A program made the translations under genes and the position numbers. Shown in pieces: positions 1 through 6,969 of a stretch of 14,735 nucleotides of DNA. This DNA comes from Candidatus Falkowiibacteriota bacterium (GTDB lineage: Bacteria; Patescibacteriota; Patescibacteriia; Patescibacteriales; GWC2-42-12). The notes beneath the pieces are model-generated. The model ran no database searches. It was given only the letters and a program-made list of their open reading frames with translations, and was not told where the DNA came from. The stretch spans positions 1 to 14,735 of the forward strand of contig JACQYU010000079.1 of NCBI GenBank assembly GCA_016208065.1, given 5' to 3'. Each line of letters opens with the position of its first letter. The stretch's first letter is position 1.

Positions 1-50
1 ATAAAAATAATCAACAAAACAAATCCGGCAATTTTCAAAAATTTTTTCAT
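1..50 (-). CDS. 5' end of an exported protein gene, cut by window edge
   Basis: Reading leftward from an ATG at 50, the frame begins MKKFLKIAGFVLLIIF. This is a positively charged N-terminus followed by a hydrophobic stretch, typical of a signal peptide or N-terminal membrane anchor. An in-frame ATG six bases upstream (at 56) would add Met-Pro. Only 16 codons lie inside the window, so the product cannot be named. It starts 38 bases after the proA stop in the same direction, so the two may be co-transcribed. No Shine-Dalgarno sequence is visible. Confidence 0.55.
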   Translation of the reverse strand, partial: MKKFLKIAGFVLLIIF

Positions 51-88
51 AGGCATAGTTTTAGTTTTAAAAATTAACATTAGAATTA

Positions 89-1333
89 TTATCTTAACTC
101 TCCCTGTCCAAGCACGATAAATTTGGTAACCGTCAAATCTTCCAGCCCCATTGGCCCTTTCATATGAATAGAGGCGGTACTTATGCCAAGTTCCGCGCCC
201 AAACCGAAAATTCCGCCATCGACTAAGCGGTTAGAAGCGTTTACTAAAACCGCCGCGCTGTTAACCGATTCTAAAAATATTTGCGAGTGGGAATAATTTT
301 CGGTAATAATGGCGTCGCTTAAGCCCGAACCGTGTTTTTCAATATGAGCGACTGCCTCGGTAAAAGACTTTACGGTTTTAATTGATAATATCAAATCCAA
401 ATATTCGGTATCCCAATCCTCAATAGCGGCCGGCCGGCAAGCGCTGTTATAGCCGCAAACGCGCTCATCCCCCCTGATTTCCACGCCGGATGACAATAAA
501 TCCGTAATTAAGGCGGGCATAAGCTTGTCAGCAATATCTTCATGAACTAAAATCGTTTCCACTGAATTGCAAGTTGATGGATTGGAAATTTTAGCATTGA
601 CGATAATTTTCCGCGCCATTTCCAAGTTAGCGCCGGCATCCACAAAAATATGGCATAAACCGCGCTCATGAGCGATTACCGGCACCCGCGATTTAGCCTT
701 TACCGATTTTATTAAACTCTCGCGCCCGCGCGGCACTACTAAATCCAAATATTTTGTTTCTTCTAAAAGCTTGCCAAAAGTTTCGTAGCTTCGGTCTTCA
801 AGATATTGAGCGGCTTCTTTAGGCAGCCCGGCTTCAAACAAAGCTCGTTGTATGAATTCAACCAAACAGCCATTAGATTCAACCGCTTCTTTGCCGCCGC
901 GCGCGATTAGCGCGTTCCCGCTCTTAACGCAAATTCCGGCCGCGTCTATTATAACATTGGGACGGGATTCAAAAACAAAAGCGATCACGCCGATCGGCAC
1001 GCGCATTTTGCCGACTTTCAGGCCATTAGCCGCTCGCCACATTTTCTCTATCTTACCCACCGGATCACTCTGTTTAGCCAAAGAATTAAGGCCATCGGCC
1101 ATACTGGCGATAATTTTATCAGTAAGCGTTAAACGGCTTAACATGGCCTTGGTAATGCCCGCCCCAACGGCCATATTTACGTCCTTGGCATTAACGGCTA
1201 AAATTTCCTCTTGGTTAGCCAATAACAATTCAGCCAATTTAGTTAAAAACAAATTTTTTTGTTTGGAACTGGCCGTTCGTAATTTAGCCGAAGCTTCTTT
1301 GGCCGATTTAAGTTGTGTTAAATAATCTTTCAT
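89..1333 (-). CDS. proA: Gamma-glutamyl phosphate reductase (glutamate-5-semialdehyde dehydrogenase)
   Basis: This enzyme makes glutamate-5-semialdehyde from gamma-glutamyl phosphate with NADPH, the second step of proline synthesis in the cytosol. The protein is 414 residues from the ATG at 1333, a normal ProA length. Visible family signatures are PIGVIAFVFESRPNV and SGNALIARGGKEA in the N-terminal cofactor-binding half, VPRGRESLI in the middle, and PSTCNSVET with the catalytic Cys at residue 255. The C-terminus GLGAELGISTASIHMKGPMG is also characteristic. The frame extends eight codons further upstream to a TTG, but the ATG gives MKDYLTQ..., the usual beginning. proB is not in the window. 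A weak promoter sits directly upstream, with its -10 box 7 bases from the ATG. Confidence 0.96.
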   Translation of the reverse strand: MKDYLTQLKSAKEASAKLRTASSKQKNLFLTKLAELLLANQEEILAVNAKDVNMAVGAGITKAMLSRLTLTDKIIASMADGLNSLAKQSDPVGKIEKMWRAANGLKVGKMRVPIGVIAFVFESRPNVIIDAAGICVKSGNALIARGGKEAVESNGCLVEFIQRALFEAGLPKEAAQYLEDRSYETFGKLLEETKYLDLVVPRGRESLIKSVKAKSRVPVIAHERGLCHIFVDAGANLEMARKIIVNAKISNPSTCNSVETILVHEDIADKLMPALITDLLSSGVEIRGDERVCGYNSACRPAAIEDWDTEYLDLILSIKTVKSFTEAVAHIEKHGSGLSDAIITENYSHSQIFLESVNSAAVLVNASNRLVDGGIFGLGAELGISTASIHMKGPMGLEDLTVTKFIVLGQGELR

Positions 1334-1340
1334 AAGCTGA

Positions 1341-1370
1341 ATATTAGCATAAAACAACTATTTTATTCAA
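1341..1370 (-). promoter_or_regulatory. Candidate proA promoter
   Basis: On the minus strand TTGAAT (1370-1365), 18 bases, then TAATAT (1346-1341). The -10 box ends 7 bases before the proA ATG, so a transcript would begin at or next to the start codon. Both boxes match the consensus at 4 of 6 positions. It overlaps the end of the relic reading frame described at 1344-1530. Confidence 0.35.
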
Positions 1371-1530
1371 GTCATCTAAAGATTTAATCCATTTATCCAT
1401 AAGTTGATAAATTTCTTCAAGTTCTTTTTGTTTTCCGGAAGTATGCGGCCGTCCTTAATATGAAATTCTTTTCCTTCGGTAATTTATCAAATAACAGCCG
1501 TTGATGGTCGGGCGGTGTTGAAGTATCTTT
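1344..1530 (-). pseudogene. Frameshifted relic of a small protein gene
   Basis: There is no intact ORF here, but three successive frames read like one protein. The first gives DHQRLLFDKLPKEK, the second KEFHIKDGRILPENKK, and the third KELEEIYQLMDKWIKSLDD before a TAA at 1346-1344. The frame changes fall at A-rich runs (GGAAAAG and AAAACAAAAAG), where one-base indels are common, either as decay or as assembly errors. No start codon is visible at the beginning: the stretch follows two in-frame stops (TAA, TAG) after the 57-residue ORF. No function can be assigned. The alternative is chance open stretches in AT-rich DNA. Confidence 0.35.
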
Positions 1531-1536
1531 CTAATA

Positions 1537-1710
1537 TTACCATTTAACGCTTTTGTCTCGTTTAGCCTTTAAGGCTTTTATTCTGCTTTGAGATAAAGAA
1601 GTCCAGCTAAGAATGCCGATGGCAGCCGAAACCGCCTTTTTCTCTTCGGCCTTAAGAGAAGCCTTCTTTAGCAGATTCATTAAAATGATGATTGCTTTTT
1701 TATCTTCCAT
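1537..1710 (-). CDS. Small conserved-looking protein, 57 residues
   Basis: The ATG at 1710 opens a 57-codon frame ending TAA: MEDKKAIIILMNLLKKASL..., then SWTSLSQSRIKALKAKRDK near the C-terminus. It is lysine-rich and predicted fully helical, probably two or three helices, with no signal peptide. It starts only five bases after the stop of the CARDB gene, which suggests translational coupling and membership of the same operon. Codon use and composition resemble the neighbours. I recall similar short proteins of unknown function in Patescibacteria genomes, but cannot verify a family name. No function is proposed. Confidence 0.6.
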   Translation of the reverse strand: MEDKKAIIILMNLLKKASLKAEEKKAVSAAIGILSWTSLSQSRIKALKAKRDKSVKW

Positions 1711-1715
1711 GGATT

Positions 1716-4346
1716 TTATGACGGCGGACTGCCCGGAAAATTCTGAGACAAAACTTCTTCCATGGTGTATTGCTCAAACTTATCAACCGTAAAAATATCC
1801 ATAAAACCGGTAATCGCGTTAACCGGATTGTCTAAAATACCGAGAAAATAACCACTAACCTGCCTCCAGCTGGTGCTTACTTTTGTGGTCGGCGGTTTTT
1901 GCGGATACCAGGTGATTAATTTTTTGTCCATATGATAGCCATACAAGGCGCCGGCGCCATCGCCGTCAGTGCCAATAACCGCTTTCTTTTGTACCCTAAC
2001 CCACATTTTTACTTTTAAATTACTATTCCAAACAACGGGCAGATTATTCAAAGTAAAAACTATGCTTTTTGAGTTTATCGGATCGCTAGCCGACGACCAA
2101 AAACCGGAATCGCTCCAAACCTCCTGTCCGCTGGATTCAATCGTAACTTTATAGATGTCCATCTGAGTTTTTTTATCTGAACAGCTGCCAGCCGCGATAG
2201 TTATTGGGATATCAATGGCTGAAGTTTCAATAGCGCCTTCGCCCTCAACTTTATTACACTCCCAATTATCGCCTCTAGCGTTTATTACTAATCTATTTAT
2301 TTTTATCTGGTTGCCCGATTTGCTGAAATCCATTCCCATTTTTACATGCCCCATACCCCACCAAACATCAACATTATACTCCGGGATAAAGAAAGAATTG
2401 GCCGGCGTGCCTTCATGCTGGTGCCATGACACAATATTGGCGCCGCGCTCGACATGATTATCGGTTGACGGCTTATACATTACTAAGTCGTAATTATATT
2501 CATTGCCGACGACGATCGTTTCCGTGAATTCGGTATTAACATAAGCTGGTTTTTTAAAAGTAAATTTTTTATTATTGCCCGCGATAATATTTAAATTAAA
2601 ATGTCCGTCGGCCGCGGTTGTGCCGAGCATAATGCCGTTTACATAAATATCGGTATTGGCCAGATTATTGCCTTCATCGTCGGTCACATGCCCGGAAAAA
2701 TAGGCGGTTGTTCCCGGTGCCATAGTTTTATCTAAAGTCTTAGTTGATAACGGCGCAATAACATAATTTGATTCTATGGCGCGATTATAGCCTTCTCGCG
2801 CGAATCTGAAAGTATAAGCTCCGCCATTAAGCAAAAAGCCGTATTTCCCTTGAGCGTCAGTTACGGCTTCGAGTCCGGTTCCTTCAACCCTGATATTAGT
2901 CCAAGGTAAAACCGCGCCGGCCGAATTTTTCACCGTGCCTGACACTAGTGCTTTTTTGTCCAGCTGATAATTAAAATAGACCGCATCCTCGCTGTTTTTA
3001 TTATAATTTAAAGTCTGATTAACTGAACGATAATCGGGATAAGTTATGCTTAACGCGTAGCTAGCCGTATCCGGACGATTTTCAAAAATAACATTGCCGT
3101 TTGCCGTTATTTTTATTTCGCTATCATTCAGTTTTATTGTCGCACCGCTTAAAGGAACTCCATCTTCATCGCTTACATTAATAAATAAGCAGGGGCAAGA
3201 TAACTGGGCCGGTTTTTCTCTGATTGAAATCAAATACTCCAATTTATTATTAATTTCATTAGTTTCCGGAATTACGTTTGCGTAATCAGCTTTGGCCACC
3301 AGGCCGACGATTGAACCGACCGGAATTGTCGTAGGAATTTTTCCGAATAAAGAAAAATCTTTATACCAATTTTTAACAATCGGCCCGACATTTTCCTCGC
3401 CAATTTTAATTAAGTTATCAGGATTGCTCGGCAGGTAGTAAAAAAGTCCGACTTTTACATTCTGTATCACTACTACATTATTATTGCGTATACGCAAATT
3501 CATCATTGTATTCAGTCCCATATATGTGAATCTTGGTTTATAGCCGGGGTCTTGCTGCTCTAATACTAAATCGGGCGCGGTTAAATTCAATAGATAAGTT
3601 TTTTCATTGTTGATTTCATTAGTTTCCGTAATTATGTTCTCCGGATCAACAACAGCTTTGATTGGATAATTAGCTCCGGGGATATTATTAGGAATTGTCC
3701 AAGAAAAAGATTTTGCGGAAACAGAATTTTTATTGATGCTTGGAATATTAATCGTAAAATTCGGCGTGCCAATATTGTCTCCCAAATAAATATTAAGCCT
3801 TATGTTGGCCGCCTTGGCATTGCCGATATTCTTAACTTTTGCCTGAACAAAAATTTTCTGGCCGGCCTTTGGCTTGGTCACACTGGTTTTTACCGAATCA
3901 ATCGTTAGATCAATTTGCGCCGCCGCTATATTAACGCTTATTTCAGCCTCATTATTATCTTCATTGCTTTCGGCAACCGTATTTTCCGGATCAGCCACGA
4001 CTTTAAAAATCACAGCACCGGAAAGATTTAACGGCAAAATATATTGATAACTCACGGCGCTTTTGCCCTTTTTAGAGATGGACGTAATATTTTTGCTAAA
4101 AACTTCAGCGCCATTAAAATAAAATTTCACTTTAACGTTGCTTGCCTTGGTTGTCCCGCTATTGGCCACGGTTGCTTTCAGGGTAATTTTATCTCCGCCT
4201 TTAAAACTCGCCGGAGTAATTTTCAAATCACTGGCGCTTATTGATAAATCCGGTTGTGCGGTCGCCGTATCGTCAGCCTTGGCAAATGTCGCCGCGCATA
4301 ACAGCGTCGCCGTTATAATCAACGAAAAAATAAATAGTTTTTTCAT
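1716..4346 (-). CDS. Secreted multidomain protein with CARDB and carboxypeptidase regulatory-like repeats
   Basis: The product is 876 residues from the ATG at 4346. That start is chosen because it gives a clean signal peptide (MKKLFIFSLIITATLLCAAT..., likely cleaved near AKA-DD, residue 24). An ATG 14 codons upstream would put a polar extension in front and overlap the previous gene. Residues about 32-139, 144-254 and 257-376 are three beta-sandwich repeats of the CARDB type, each ending with a version of DPEN..ETNE.NN. Residues about 383-462, 465-544 and 546-626 are three carboxypeptidase regulatory-like (transthyretin-type) domains, with G.V.D..G and G.Y.F patterns. The last 250 residues are unrecognised: Trp-rich, with two Cys (about 697 and 722) that could pair. 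No sortase motif or C-terminal anchor is visible. A role in surface adhesion or envelope scaffolding is inferred. It is the middle gene of the lipoprotein-CARDB-57 aa operon. Confidence 0.88.
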   Translation of the reverse strand: MKKLFIFSLIITATLLCAATFAKADDTATAQPDLSISASDLKITPASFKGGDKITLKATVANSGTTKASNVKVKFYFNGAEVFSKNITSISKKGKSAVSYQYILPLNLSGAVIFKVVADPENTVAESNEDNNEAEISVNIAAAQIDLTIDSVKTSVTKPKAGQKIFVQAKVKNIGNAKAANIRLNIYLGDNIGTPNFTINIPSINKNSVSAKSFSWTIPNNIPGANYPIKAVVDPENIITETNEINNEKTYLLNLTAPDLVLEQQDPGYKPRFTYMGLNTMMNLRIRNNNVVVIQNVKVGLFYYLPSNPDNLIKIGEENVGPIVKNWYKDFSLFGKIPTTIPVGSIVGLVAKADYANVIPETNEINNKLEYLISIREKPAQLSCPCLFINVSDEDGVPLSGATIKLNDSEIKITANGNVIFENRPDTASYALSITYPDYRSVNQTLNYNKNSEDAVYFNYQLDKKALVSGTVKNSAGAVLPWTNIRVEGTGLEAVTDAQGKYGFLLNGGAYTFRFAREGYNRAIESNYVIAPLSTKTLDKTMAPGTTAYFSGHVTDDEGNNLANTDIYVNGIMLGTTAADGHFNLNIIAGNNKKFTFKKPAYVNTEFTETIVVGNEYNYDLVMYKPSTDNHVERGANIVSWHQHEGTPANSFFIPEYNVDVWWGMGHVKMGMDFSKSGNQIKINRLVINARGDNWECNKVEGEGAIETSAIDIPITIAAGSCSDKKTQMDIYKVTIESSGQEVWSDSGFWSSASDPINSKSIVFTLNNLPVVWNSNLKVKMWVRVQKKAVIGTDGDGAGALYGYHMDKKLITWYPQKPPTTKVSTSWRQVSGYFLGILDNPVNAITGFMDIFTVDKFEQYTMEEVLSQNFPGSPPS

Positions 4347-4365
4347 AAAAATCTTTGTTAATAAG

Positions 4366-5346
4366 TTATGGGTTATTGGCGATCTCATGAATTAACCATG
4401 TGCCGCTCGCATTTTTTTCTAAAGTAACCCAGCGGTAATTTGTTCCGTTTCGCCAACCCACCTGTTCTCCTTCCGGTTTTACCTTAACATCTAATTCCAC
4501 TTTAAAAGTCTGGCGCGTTGCAGTCCATTCTTCTTTAAACGCTTCTTCTATTTTATTAACTTTTAACGATACGATAGTATTAAAATTTACACCCCAGCTT
4601 TGTTTGGCGTTATCGTTAACATCCATCATGGCTAAAGACTCCTGAATTTTCAGATTAGATAAATTATCCAAAAAATTACTTGCAACGGACCGCTGGCTCT
4701 CGCCCGCTTCCTCCGGCCTTTGCTCTTCTGAATTAACCGGATTGCTTTTTATATTGAAAGATAAATTGCCCTGAATTTTTTCCGCTATCTTTGCCGCAAA
4801 ATCAATTAGCTGTTCGTCAGTCAAAGCCCCGTTGGAATAATTAATTTTTACATAGCGATTAGGGTTTATTATTAATTTTATATCCCAGATAGTTCCATTT
4901 TCTCTAACCGTAATCATATTGTCCGTTTTTATGCGGTAGTCGCTTTTAGTCGTAGCACCCAAGGATTCTATGCCCTTTTTTTGGTCAGCAATATTTAAAT
5001 TTTCCAACATCATAAAAATATGCGCTCCGCCTGCGCTTAGCTTAGGATTATCAACGCCTTTATAGAAATGTTCATCGTAAGTAAAATAATAACGGCAAGC
5101 GAATTTTGGCGCCATAATATCAGGCTCAACTTTAACTACTGGCTTACCGGTAACGGAATAAACAAAATCCGCGCTAAATTCAATGCAGATGTCATTACTA
5201 ACATCACCTTTTATACTAGCGGATTCTTCTTGCCTAACCTGATTTTTATTGTCTGGATTTATTATAATACCATTATTCTTCTTGGCGCACCCAGCCAGAC
5301 CTAGAAGGAAGATTATTAATAAGAGAGAAAAGATAATTTTTTTCAT
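4366..5346 (-). CDS. Lipoprotein of unknown function, first gene of envelope operon
   Basis: The 326-residue product begins MKKIIFSLLLIIFLLGLAGC, a lipoprotein signal peptide with lipobox LAGC and the lipidated Cys at residue 20. It should be anchored to the outer face of the membrane. After a linker comes an alpha/beta region (about 45-195) and a Glu-rich linker (about 205-220). The C-terminal part (about 222-326) has helices followed by strands such as RQTFKVELDVKVKPEGEQ and WVTLEKNASGTWLIHEI, a pattern resembling NTF2-like or lumazine-binding-like lipoprotein domains. That resemblance is by eye only. The CARDB gene starts 19 bases after its stop, so the two are very likely co-transcribed and both act outside the membrane. 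No strong promoter is evident upstream. Confidence 0.85.
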   Translation of the reverse strand: MKKIIFSLLLIIFLLGLAGCAKKNNGIIINPDNKNQVRQEESASIKGDVSNDICIEFSADFVYSVTGKPVVKVEPDIMAPKFACRYYFTYDEHFYKGVDNPKLSAGGAHIFMMLENLNIADQKKGIESLGATTKSDYRIKTDNMITVRENGTIWDIKLIINPNRYVKINYSNGALTDEQLIDFAAKIAEKIQGNLSFNIKSNPVNSEEQRPEEAGESQRSVASNFLDNLSNLKIQESLAMMDVNDNAKQSWGVNFNTIVSLKVNKIEEAFKEEWTATRQTFKVELDVKVKPEGEQVGWRNGTNYRWVTLEKNASGTWLIHEIANNP

Positions 5347-5751
5347 ATTTTTGCAATTAAAAGCATAAAATTAGTAAATCTTAATCTAATGCTAGCATAA
5401 AATAAGCTAAAATACAAATTAAAATAAATAATAATAAGACGGCCGGGGACAAATAATTTTAATCTCAAATCAATTTTTTTAAAGCATTATCCGCCATTTA
5501 TATATGCCTCTATTTCTACCCTTCGGTAATAACTTTCGCGTTGCTTTTTTCATTCTTCAATTTTAAGGTTAAAATCGTAAAACTGCCAAAAAACCACAAC
5601 GGAAGCTACGCCGATTTCCGCCCTTTCCTCAGTTCCTTGGCTGGGAATATGCGTAGCCATAATGTTTATATTATAAAATTCATATTCTAAAATTATCCGT
5701 ACCGGCGTCGCGAAGCGATACCTTCCAAATCCTAAAATCTTCCAAAATATT
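5347..5751. other. Gene-poor interval of about 400 bp
   Basis: The interval lies between the lipoprotein gene (starting at 5346) and the end of the 161-residue membrane protein gene at 5752. It contains no intact ORF of convincing length, no tRNA, and no clear terminator hairpin with a T-run. The right part (5487-5660 and upstream to about 5750 in the same frame) reads like decayed coding sequence, listed separately. The motif GCTTCGCGACGCC near 5706-5718 weakly resembles the GCTTCG palindromic repeats seen at 12752-13646. The left 100 bases are AT-rich and should contain the lipoprotein promoter, but no box pair stands out. Confidence 0.5.
5487..5660 (-). pseudogene. Small ORF interrupted by a TGA codon
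   Basis: From an ATG at 5660 the frame reads MATHIPSQGTEERAEIGVAS... for 36 codons. It then meets TGA (5552-5550) and continues for 20 codons (KKQRESYYRRVEIEAYINGG) to a TAA at 5489-5487. The same frame is also open upstream of the ATG for about 50 codons, with protein-like content. Composition on both sides of the TGA looks coding, and Trp (TGG) would fit at the stop position. TGA is not a sense codon in the window's long genes, so recoding is unlikely. This is more simply a decayed gene or a point mutation. No family is recognised. Confidence 0.35.
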
Positions 5752-6237
5752 TTAATTTTTCTTAACCGGCAAAGGCGAATTAACCATTTCTTCTAAAGTC
5801 TGCCGATAAATTTTATCTAAGCCGATACCGAGCCAATTATACCATTTCCAATGCCAGGTTGCCGGTTGGCTGTTGATTTCCAGATTTAATGTCTTAGGGT
5901 CAATTTTTCCTCCGTATAGATTCGCACCGGCGTAGACGGTTCCTCTTATCATTTGCTCATCCAAAGAAAGGCGCGCCTTTTTTGTCTTTAGCTCGTCGCC
6001 AAAAAAATGATAGCAAAATTCTCCAAAATTTTTATTCAAATTATATTTTTCATTATACTCTTTTTCGCTCAAAAAATAAGCATGGCTTCTTATCTTTTGG
6101 GATAAAGCAAACCCATAATCAGGGTTTGTTTTATAAATTATAATAACTATTAAAACCAGAAAAATAATTACAGTCAAAAACATTAGAGGTAAAAATATTA
6201 AAATAATCTTAAATTTTTTTTTGATTGGTTCAATCAT
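5752..6237 (-). CDS. Small single-span membrane protein of unknown function
   Basis: The product is 161 residues from the ATG at 6237. A TTG eight codons upstream is possible, but the ATG gives a better N-terminus, MIEPIKKKF followed by a very hydrophobic segment at about residues 11-37. The positive charges before the segment predict a cytoplasmic N-terminus, with the remaining 120 residues outside. That domain contains QMIRGTVYAGANLYGGKIDP and the Trp cluster ATWHWKWYNWLGIGLDKIY. No known family is recognised. It lies 54 bases downstream of the S51 peptidase gene on the same strand with no terminator between, so the two are probably one transcript. A functional link to the peptidase is not shown. 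Confidence 0.7.
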   Translation of the reverse strand: MIEPIKKKFKIILIFLPLMFLTVIIFLVLIVIIIYKTNPDYGFALSQKIRSHAYFLSEKEYNEKYNLNKNFGEFCYHFFGDELKTKKARLSLDEQMIRGTVYAGANLYGGKIDPKTLNLEINSQPATWHWKWYNWLGIGLDKIYRQTLEEMVNSPLPVKKN

Positions 6238-6291
6238 AAAAATTGTAAATAATAGCCGCAATTGATGAACATAGTCTGCTCAATATTTTAT

Positions 6292-6927
6292 TTAAAAAAT
6301 ATTTTTTCTACCGCCGCCTATAATCGTCCGTCGATTGCCCCTAACTATAACTGCCTGCTTATCAGTCAAAGCGATAACTTCATGTTTATTTTTTTGCGCC
6401 GCTTTTTCAACGACCGCGCGCCACTTTTCTTTAAAGTGGGCCGTTACTAAAAATGGCGCCAAATTTAAGCCTTTTAAATTTTTAAGGCCTATTGTATTTC
6501 TGTCCGCGTGTTTCCACGAGGCGGACTCAATCGTGGGGCAGACAACATAGCTGCCAGCGCTTATCCCAAGATATGTTCCTCCGCTTTTAACAAAGGCCTT
6601 AATCGCTTTATCAAGGCCGGTTTCTCTAATTCTTTTTAGATAATCAAAGGTGTTGCCGCCGAAAACAAAAATAACATCTATATTTTTTAAATCATCTTTT
6701 TTAACTTTTCTATCCAGTTGAAAAAAAATAATGTTTTGTTCGGGGATTCTAATTTCCTTAAATTGCCTAAATTGTCTTAATATATATTTATTTCTTTTTA
6801 GATACTTAACCGGGGTAATAACTAAAAATATCCTTATTTCAGAAGGCTTTTTACCAACTAACTTTAAGAATTCTTTTCCGATTTGGGGGTTTTTCCACCA
6901 ACCTGATGATGTAAGAAGTAGTTTCAT
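6292..6927 (-). CDS. Peptidase S51 family protein (peptidase E-like)
   Basis: The 211-residue product has the S51 fold signature. MKLLLTSSGWW is at the start, VFVFGGNTFDYL-type strand-turn (written here as DVIFVFGGNTFDYL) near residues 84-97, and the nucleophile elbow GTYLGISAGS at 117-126 has Ser123 as likely nucleophile. The candidate catalytic His164 is in LVTAHF. Family members include cytosolic peptidase E, which cleaves Asp-X dipeptides, and cyanophycinase. The short length fits peptidase E better, but substrate specificity cannot be read from the sequence. The ATG at 6927 is preceded by AAAGGT with no spacer, and a TAGAAT box lies 6 bases upstream, so a leaderless or near-leaderless message is possible. 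It follows the dnaX terminator and probably heads a two-gene unit with the membrane protein. Confidence 0.85.
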   Translation of the reverse strand: MKLLLTSSGWWKNPQIGKEFLKLVGKKPSEIRIFLVITPVKYLKRNKYILRQFRQFKEIRIPEQNIIFFQLDRKVKKDDLKNIDVIFVFGGNTFDYLKRIRETGLDKAIKAFVKSGGTYLGISAGSYVVCPTIESASWKHADRNTIGLKNLKGLNLAPFLVTAHFKEKWRAVVEKAAQKNKHEVIALTDKQAVIVRGNRRTIIGGGRKNIF

Positions 6928-6941
6928 ACCTTTATTCTAAC

Positions 6942-6966
6942 AAAAAACCGCCTAAAGATAAAGGCG
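6942..6966 (-). terminator. Rho-independent terminator after dnaX
   Basis: On the minus strand CGCCT (6966-6962), an eight-base loop, AGGCG (6953-6949), one G, then TTTTTT (6947-6942). It starts 3 bases past the dnaX stop. The stem can extend by pairing within the TTTA/TAAA-like loop edges. It also lies close upstream of the peptidase start at 6927. Confidence 0.75.
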
Positions 6967-6969
6967 ATT

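Noticed and set aside
852..1325. 157-codon plus-strand ORF opposite proA
   Set aside because: Antisense to an unmistakable ProA coding region, with low-complexity composition typical of a shadow frame.
4346..4388. Upstream ATG at 4388 as start of the CARDB gene
   Set aside because: It would overlap the lipoprotein gene and put a polar 14-residue extension ahead of a clear signal peptide.
5550..5552. TGA as a sense codon (recoding to Gly or Trp, as in Gracilibacteria and Absconditabacteria)
   Set aside because: DnaX, the CARDB protein, ProA and the ATPase are each uninterrupted by TGA over hundreds of codons, so the window uses the standard code.
6934..6962. Promoter for the S51 peptidase (TTTATC, 17 bases, TAGAAT)
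   Set aside because: Not listed as a feature: the -35 match is poor and falls in the dnaX terminator hairpin. Only the -10-like box is used as supporting evidence.
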